From: Geomonas anaerohicana
Lineage (GTDB): Bacteria > Desulfobacterota > Desulfuromonadia > Geobacterales > Geobacteraceae
Direction of reading: 5' to 3'
DNA length: 64,000 bases
Assembly (NCBI RefSeq): GCF_016458305.1
Contig: NZ_JAEMHL010000002.1
Location: forward strand, 496,001 to 560,000
The number at the start of each line of letters is the position of its first letter. Position 1 is the first letter of the stretch. A model generated the notes under the pieces. The model was not told the DNA's origin. It saw only the letters and a list, made by a program, of their open reading frames with translations, and made no database searches. The position numbers and the translations under genes are program-made. Positions 60,023 to 64,000 of the stretch are shown one piece after another.

Positions 60023-60160
60023 AACAGGGATAAAGGGGATAAAAGGGATAAAGTCCCAAAATCAGGTTCTAACGCGAAGGCGCAGAGTAAATCTGGAAAC
60101 AGGTACACCTCTGGTTGGAGCCAAAGATGTATTATCCCCTTTATCCCTTGTATCCCTGTT
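60023..60160. repeat. GGGATAAA/CGCAAAG modular repeat, copy 6
   Basis: The element is 138 bp, with arms AACAGGGATAAAGGGG and the inverse TTATCCCTTGTATCCCTGTT. Flanking AAAACCCGTTT and AACCGTTTTT extend the inverse arms to about 60012-60170. One degenerate CGCGAAGGCGCAGAG block lies inside. It separates the DUF6178-like gene and the histidine kinase gene. Confidence 0.92.
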
Positions 60161-60268
60161 AACCGTTTTTAGGTTTCTTTCCGGGTCCCTCCTGCATCCC
60201 CTTTCGTTGCAATCCTCTCCCTCATTGGTATCCTCTTAGTCATTTGCCGCAGCCGCTAAGGGGGTAGG

Positions 60269-61489
60269 ATGAAGGTTCTGGTCGTCGACGATTCCAGAAA
60301 CGATCGCAAGGTCATCCGCTACAACTTCGAGTGGCACGGCTGCCACGTCGTCGAGGCCGCCAACGGCAAACAGGGGCTCGAGGTCGCTGCGGCCGAACTC
60401 CCCGACCTCATCATCTCCGACTGCCTGATGCCGGTCATGGACGGCTTCAGATTCCTCCACGAACTCAAGAAGTTCCAGGAACTCCGCACCATCCCCTTCA
60501 TATTCTATTCCGCGATCTACACCGGCAGCAGGGAGGCTGAGCTCGCGGCTGCCCTGGGGGCCACGGCCTTCCTTGAGAAACCGATGCGGCCCGACGAGTT
60601 ATGGGATGCGGTGGGGCGGCTCTTGGCGGCGGAGCTGGCAAGCGAACGCCAGGCACAGGCGAACCAGATGCACGAGGAGGAATTCCTCAGGGACTACAGC
60701 CAGGTGGTGGCAACCCGGTTGGAAGAGAAGGTCCGGGAGCTGACCGAGGAGAACGAGAGCCTGCTCAGGCTGAACGGCGAGTTGGAGCGCAGGGTGGTGG
60801 AGCGGACGTCGCAGCTGGAGTCAGCCAACCGCGACCTGGAGATGTTCAGCTACTCCGTCTCTCACGATCTGCGGGCGCCCTTGCGGCACCTCGAAGGGTT
60901 CAGCCAGGCGCTTACCGAGGAGTACGCTGCCAAGCTCAACACCATAGGCAACGACTACCTGGAACGTATCAGGCGCTCCAGCCGTCGCATGGCGGACATG
61001 CTGGACGCGATCCTGGAATTGTCCCGAAGCGTCAGGGGAAAGCTGGCCAGGGAGGACGTGGACCTGAGCGCGCTGGCCAGGGAGGTCGTGGGGCAACTGG
61101 CCCGATCGCAACCGGAACGCAAGGTTGCTGCCCATGTGGCGGAGGGGATGGCGGCGCGGGGGGATGCGCGCCTCTTGAAGGTGGTGCTGGAGCACCTGGT
61201 GGGCAATGCCTGGAAATTCACCCAGCCGCAGGAGCACGCCGTGGTGGAAATTTTCCCCACCGAGTGGGAGGGGCACTCCGCCTTCGCGGTCCGGGACAAC
61301 GGGGCAGGGTTCGACATGGCCTACGCCGAGAAGCTGTTCTCGCCGTTCCAGCGCATGCACGGCCAGGACGAGTTCCCCGGGCGCGGCATCGGGCTGGCCA
61401 TCGTCAAGCGGATCGTCAGCCGCCACGGCGGCAAGGTGAAGATAGAAGCTGAAGTGGGGCGGGGCGCTACGGTGACCTTCACCGTCTAG
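60269..61489 (+). CDS. Response regulator-histidine kinase hybrid
   Basis: This 406-residue cytosolic protein starts with a receiver domain (phosphoacceptor D51 in LIISDCLMPVMDG). A coiled coil (about 125-185) is followed by a HisKA domain with H199 in SYSVSHDLRAPLRHLEGFSQ. The HATPase domain has N box HLVGNAWKFT, G1 VRDNGAGFDM, an F box and G2 GRGIGLAIVKRI. The bacteriophytochrome-like SHDLRAPLR H box suggests a cytosolic sensor receiving its signal through the receiver or a partner. AAGGGGGTAGG precedes ATG. The 3' end overlaps mtaB, on the opposite strand, by four bases. Confidence 0.88.
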   Translation: MKVLVVDDSRNDRKVIRYNFEWHGCHVVEAANGKQGLEVAAAELPDLIISDCLMPVMDGFRFLHELKKFQELRTIPFIFYSAIYTGSREAELAAALGATAFLEKPMRPDELWDAVGRLLAAELASERQAQANQMHEEEFLRDYSQVVATRLEEKVRELTEENESLLRLNGELERRVVERTSQLESANRDLEMFSYSVSHDLRAPLRHLEGFSQALTEEYAAKLNTIGNDYLERIRRSSRRMADMLDAILELSRSVRGKLAREDVDLSALAREVVGQLARSQPERKVAAHVAEGMAARGDARLLKVVLEHLVGNAWKFTQPQEHAVVEIFPTEWEGHSAFAVRDNGAGFDMAYAEKLFSPFQRMHGQDEFPGRGIGLAIVKRIVSRHGGKVKIEAEVGRGATVTFTV

Positions 61490-62781
61490 CGGGCCGCCAG
61501 TCTGCCGGTCAATTCCCCGCCGCGAGTCCCGGTAATCAACACCGTGACCTCCTGGTTGATCAACCCGTCACACTCCTCGATGAGCACCGGAAGGTAGTTC
61601 CTGGACAAGCCTTTGCGTCCCCCCTCATCCTTCTGCACCAAGACCTGCAGTTCCCGCCCGACGAACCGTGCCGCGTACTCCGCCTTTTTCTTTTCCGACA
61701 GGATCCGAAGCGCCTCGGCCCGCTCCTTGATCACCCGCGGTTGGACCTGTGCTGCCATGGTCGCGGCCGGGGTCCCGGGGCGCTGGGAGAAGGGGAAAAC
61801 GTGCAAGTAGGCCAAGGGGAGCGAGTCGATGAAGGAGAGGGTTTCCTGGAACTCCTGGTCGGTCTCGCCCGGGAAGCCGGCGATGACGTCGGAACCGATG
61901 CTGACGTCGGGCATGGCTGCCACCAGAGCCTCGACGACGGAGCGGAAGAGCGCGGTGTCGTAGCCGCGGTTCATGCGGGCCAGGACGCCGTCCGAGCCGC
62001 TTTGCAGCGGCAGGTGCAGGTGAGGGCAGACCATCTTTGATCCGGCCATGAACTCGATCATCTCCGTGGGGACCTCGGTCGGTTCCACCGAGCCGACCCG
62101 CAGCCGCCGTACCACTCCCTGGTGCTCAGCCAGACGCATCAGGCCGAGCAGGTCGGTGGCGGGCTCGAGGTCGAGGCCGTAGGCGCCCAGGTGTATGCCG
62201 GTCAGCACGATCTCCTGGAAACCCTTGGCGGCGAAGGCTGCCATGCCGTCCAGTGCCTCCTGGGGCGCGACACTTCTGCTGGCGCCGCGGGCGTAGGGTA
62301 CGATGCAGTAAGCGCAGCGTGCGTCGCAGCCGTTTTGCACCTGGAGGAAGGCACGGGTGTGTTCGGCGAAGCTTTCCAGCTGTGTTCGTTCTCCAGACCG
62401 CTGCTGCGAGATATCGCTCACCACCGCCTGTGGTTCATCTCCGAGTCCCTTGATGAAACCGACGATATCCTTCTTCTCGCTGTTGCCGAGGATGAGGTTT
62501 ACGCCCGGTAGTTTCAGCAGCTCATCGCCGGCCATCTGGGCGTAGCAGCCGGTGATTACGACGCGAGCTTCCGGGTTCATGCGGGTGGCCCGTCTGATCA
62601 GGCGGCGGGACTCCGCATCGGTCTTGGCTGTGACGGTGCAGCTGTTGATAACGTAGATGTCGGCGCTTTCGGAGAAGGGGACGAAGCTGTAGCCGTCCTG
62701 TTCCAGTGCTTCGGTCATGGCGGCGGATTCGAACTGGTTGATCTTGCAGCCGAGGGTAGTGATGGCGATTCTTTTAGTCAT
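61486..62781 (-). CDS. mtaB: tRNA t6A37 methylthiotransferase
   Basis: This 431-residue radical-SAM enzyme converts t6A37 to ms2t6A in tRNAs reading ANN codons. The N-terminal cluster-binding domain starts ITTLGCKINQFESAAM. The radical-SAM C-x3-C-x2-C is in NGCDARCAYCIVPYARG, and a TRAM-like C-terminal domain follows (about 370-431). N-terminal C-K-I-N-Q-F-E-S is diagnostic of the MtaB (YqeV) branch rather than MiaB. A repeat element begins 12 bases before the start codon. Confidence 0.92.
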   Translation of the reverse strand: MTKRIAITTLGCKINQFESAAMTEALEQDGYSFVPFSESADIYVINSCTVTAKTDAESRRLIRRATRMNPEARVVITGCYAQMAGDELLKLPGVNLILGNSEKKDIVGFIKGLGDEPQAVVSDISQQRSGERTQLESFAEHTRAFLQVQNGCDARCAYCIVPYARGASRSVAPQEALDGMAAFAAKGFQEIVLTGIHLGAYGLDLEPATDLLGLMRLAEHQGVVRRLRVGSVEPTEVPTEMIEFMAGSKMVCPHLHLPLQSGSDGVLARMNRGYDTALFRSVVEALVAAMPDVSIGSDVIAGFPGETDQEFQETLSFIDSLPLAYLHVFPFSQRPGTPAATMAAQVQPRVIKERAEALRILSEKKKAEYAARFVGRELQVLVQKDEGGRKGLSRNYLPVLIEECDGLINQEVTVLITGTRGGELTGRLAAR

Positions 62782-62792
62782 AAAAACCTATA

Positions 62793-63024
62793 AACAGGGA
62801 TAAAGGGGATGAAGGGGATGAAGGGGATAACTTCAAATTCTCTATCTAACGCAAAGCCGCAAAGGCGCAAAGAAAACAGGGATAAAGGACATAAAGGGAT
62901 TTAAAACCAGAAGCTGTCGTCTTAGTCTTTATCCCGTTTATCCCTTTTATCCCTGTTCAACACGTTTTGCCTTGTTTGCTTTGCGTCTTTGCGTCTTAAG
63001 TGAGCGGAGCGAACGGGCGTTAAG
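62793..63024. repeat. GGGATAAA/CGCAAAG modular repeat, copy 7 (composite)
   Basis: Left arm AACAGGGATAAAGGGG, a CGCAAAGCCGCAAAGG block near 62849, and right arm TTTATCCCTTTTATCCCTGTT, then a further TTTGCGTCTTTGCGTCTT block. A terminal GTGAGCGGAGCGAACGGGCG module follows. The outer right end is inverse to the left end of copy 8, so the two face each other across cysE. Confidence 0.9.
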
Positions 63025-63033
63025 ATAACGGTT

Positions 63034-63702
63034 TTAGCCTATTTTCTTCTTGAGAGCCTCATGCTCGGCAGCGAGGGCGTTGTACTTCCGCTCCAATTCC
63101 CTGATCTGGTCGAAGAGGCAGGAGATGGCCTTTGCCTCCGGGTCGGGCATCTTGCCGTGCTCGAGGTCCGGACGGTCCTGCGGCTTCTCGGTCGCCATGA
63201 CAATGCGTCCCGGTATGCCGACCACGGTTGAGTTGGCCGGGACTTCCTTGACCACCACGGAGTTGGAGCCGACCTTGCTGTCCTTGCCCACGGTGAACGG
63301 GCCGAGGATCTTGGCGCCCGAGCCGATCACGACGTTGTCCATCAGGGTAGGGTGGCGCTTCACCTTTTCCCAACTGACCCCGCCCAGGGTCACACCGTGG
63401 TAGAGGGTGACGTTGTCGCCGATCTCGGCGGTCTCCCCGATGACCACCCCCATGCCGTGGTCGATGAAGAAACCCTTGCCGATGGTGGCGCCGGGGTGGA
63501 TCTCGATGCCGGTCATGAAACGGCCGATGTGGGAGGTAAACCTTCCCAAGAAATAGAACTCGTGCTTCCAAAGCCAGTGCGCGACCCGGTGGAACCAGAG
63601 CGCGTGCAGGCCGGGATAACAGAAGATCACCTCCAGCACGCTTCTTGCCGCCGGATCCCTGTCAAACACCGCCTTAATGTCCGATTTCAGTCTTGCAAAC
63701 AT
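63034..63702 (-). CDS. cysE: Serine O-acetyltransferase
   Basis: This 222-residue cytosolic enzyme makes O-acetylserine for cysteine synthesis. A helical N-terminus ([34 protein letters not shown]) is followed by a left-handed beta-helix with [20 protein letters not shown] (catalytic His in D-H-G). [18 protein letters not shown] and [19 protein letters not shown] follow. The GGAGGG ribosome-binding site lies just upstream of ATG 63702. It belongs to the shorter SAT class. The gene is bracketed by inverse repeat copies 7 and 8. Confidence 0.94.
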   Translation of the reverse strand: MFARLKSDIKAVFDRDPAARSVLEVIFCYPGLHALWFHRVAHWLWKHEFYFLGRFTSHIGRFMTGIEIHPGATIGKGFFIDHGMGVVIGETAEIGDNVTLYHGVTLGGVSWEKVKRHPTLMDNVVIGSGAKILGPFTVGKDSKVGSNSVVVKEVPANSTVVGIPGRIVMATEKPQDRPDLEHGKMPDPEAKAISCLFDQIRELERKYNALAAEHEALKKKIG

Positions 63703-63738
63703 CGGTACCCTCCCTGGCTCTTAGTACGTTTACGAAAC

Positions 63739-63753
63739 AAGCAGTATCTGCTT
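63739..63753 (-). promoter_or_regulatory. Small inverted repeat in the cysE leader region
   Basis: AAGCAG-TAT-CTGCTT, a perfect 6-bp inverted repeat with a three-base centre, lies about 36 bp before the cysE start codon. It could be an operator or leader hairpin. On the plus strand it is followed by CGCC and a T-run, so a weak terminator is an alternative. Confidence 0.3.
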
Positions 63754-63809
63754 CGCCTTTTTTTCGTAACATACCACACTGATTACGTCAATAATTAACT
63801 GCCACGGCC

Positions 63810-63987
63810 GCTCACGCCCGTTCGCTACGCTCACTCAAGCCGCAAAGGCGCAAAGTAAACCTAAAGACAACATCATTTAACAGGGATAAAAGGGATCACC
63901 GGGATAACACCTGAAACCAAAAACTTGGGGTAAAACAAGCGTGCTGTCGGTTTTGCCCGACTTTGCGCCTTTGCGGCTTCGCGTGAG
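63810..63987. repeat. GGGATAAA/CGCAAAG modular repeat, copy 8
   Basis: It is bounded by CTCACGC near 63811 and GCGTGAG (63981-63987). The left side has the GCCCGTTCGCTACGCTCAC module and GCCGCAAAGGCGCAAAG. One AACAGGGATAAAAGGGAT arm follows, and the right side has TTTGCGCCTTTGCGGC. The inverse ATCCCTGTT arm is missing, replaced by unrelated sequence. Confidence 0.88.
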
Positions 63988-64000
63988 AAAAGGTTTTCGC

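Overview
The window looks like chromosome of a Geobacter-type deltaproteobacterium (Geobacter, Citrifermentans or Geomonas). The evidence is high G+C coding sequence, a CheA-CheR-CheD-CheB operon of deltaproteobacterial style, a Kdo/CTP synthase gene row, and intergenic repeats built on GGGATAAA and CGCAAAG words. I know these repeats from that group; I ran no search. No tRNA, rRNA, CRISPR array, transposase or phage gene was seen.

Layout: (1) 1-5756 is a chemotaxis operon: receptor or signalling-protein fragment, STAS protein, CheY, CheA, CheR, CheD, CheB, mostly joined by ATGA overlaps; an EAL-HDOD protein follows (5928-7163). (2) 7361-12847 is the CMP-Kdo supply row kdsB-pyrG-kdsA-kdsD-kdsC. 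Every gap in it holds a repeat element, and a strong terminator follows. (3) 13393-51600 is a large surface-polysaccharide locus. Its first block (13393-25005) holds a nucleotide-sugar dehydrogenase, acetyltransferase and aminotransferase cassette, then an SDR, a second aminotransferase, an AsnB-type amidotransferase, two modifying enzymes and a WbpG/HisH/HisF amidination set. Its second block (25725-51600) starts with a Wza-like exporter and Wzz. It continues with a full wbpA-B-D-E-I pathway, Wzx, a second AsnB, Wzy, several GT4 glycosyltransferases, wecD/wecE-like genes, a bacillosamine-style set with a small phosphoglycosyl transferase, and gmd-fcl. (4) 51884-58571 holds a WbpM/CapD dehydratase, a repeat carrying a GxxExxY gene, Wzi, a 17-unit tandem repeat, an ExeA/GspB-like pair and a YcgN-like protein. 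(5) 58757-64000 holds a DUF6178-like protein, a response regulator-histidine kinase hybrid, mtaB and cysE, again separated by repeats.

The polysaccharide genes together predict a Wzx/Wzy-assembled, Wza/Wzz/Wzi-exported glycan rich in modified amino sugars: ManNAc3NAcA-type uronates, uronamides, acetamidino, N-formyl and Fuc4NAc-type sugars, and fucose. Both blocks begin with a sigma-54-type promoter sharing a near-identical core, and both have a common motif about 128 bp further upstream, which suggests joint control by one enhancer-binding protein.

The most unusual features are the modular inverted-repeat family (eight copies, one carrying a PD-(D/E)XK-type GxxExxY gene), the indel-free 21-bp x 17 tandem array, the paired sigma-54 promoters, and a CheA with an MshEN-like motif pair in its linker. 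Gene functions are read from motifs and remembered family features; substrate assignments for the sugar enzymes are inference.
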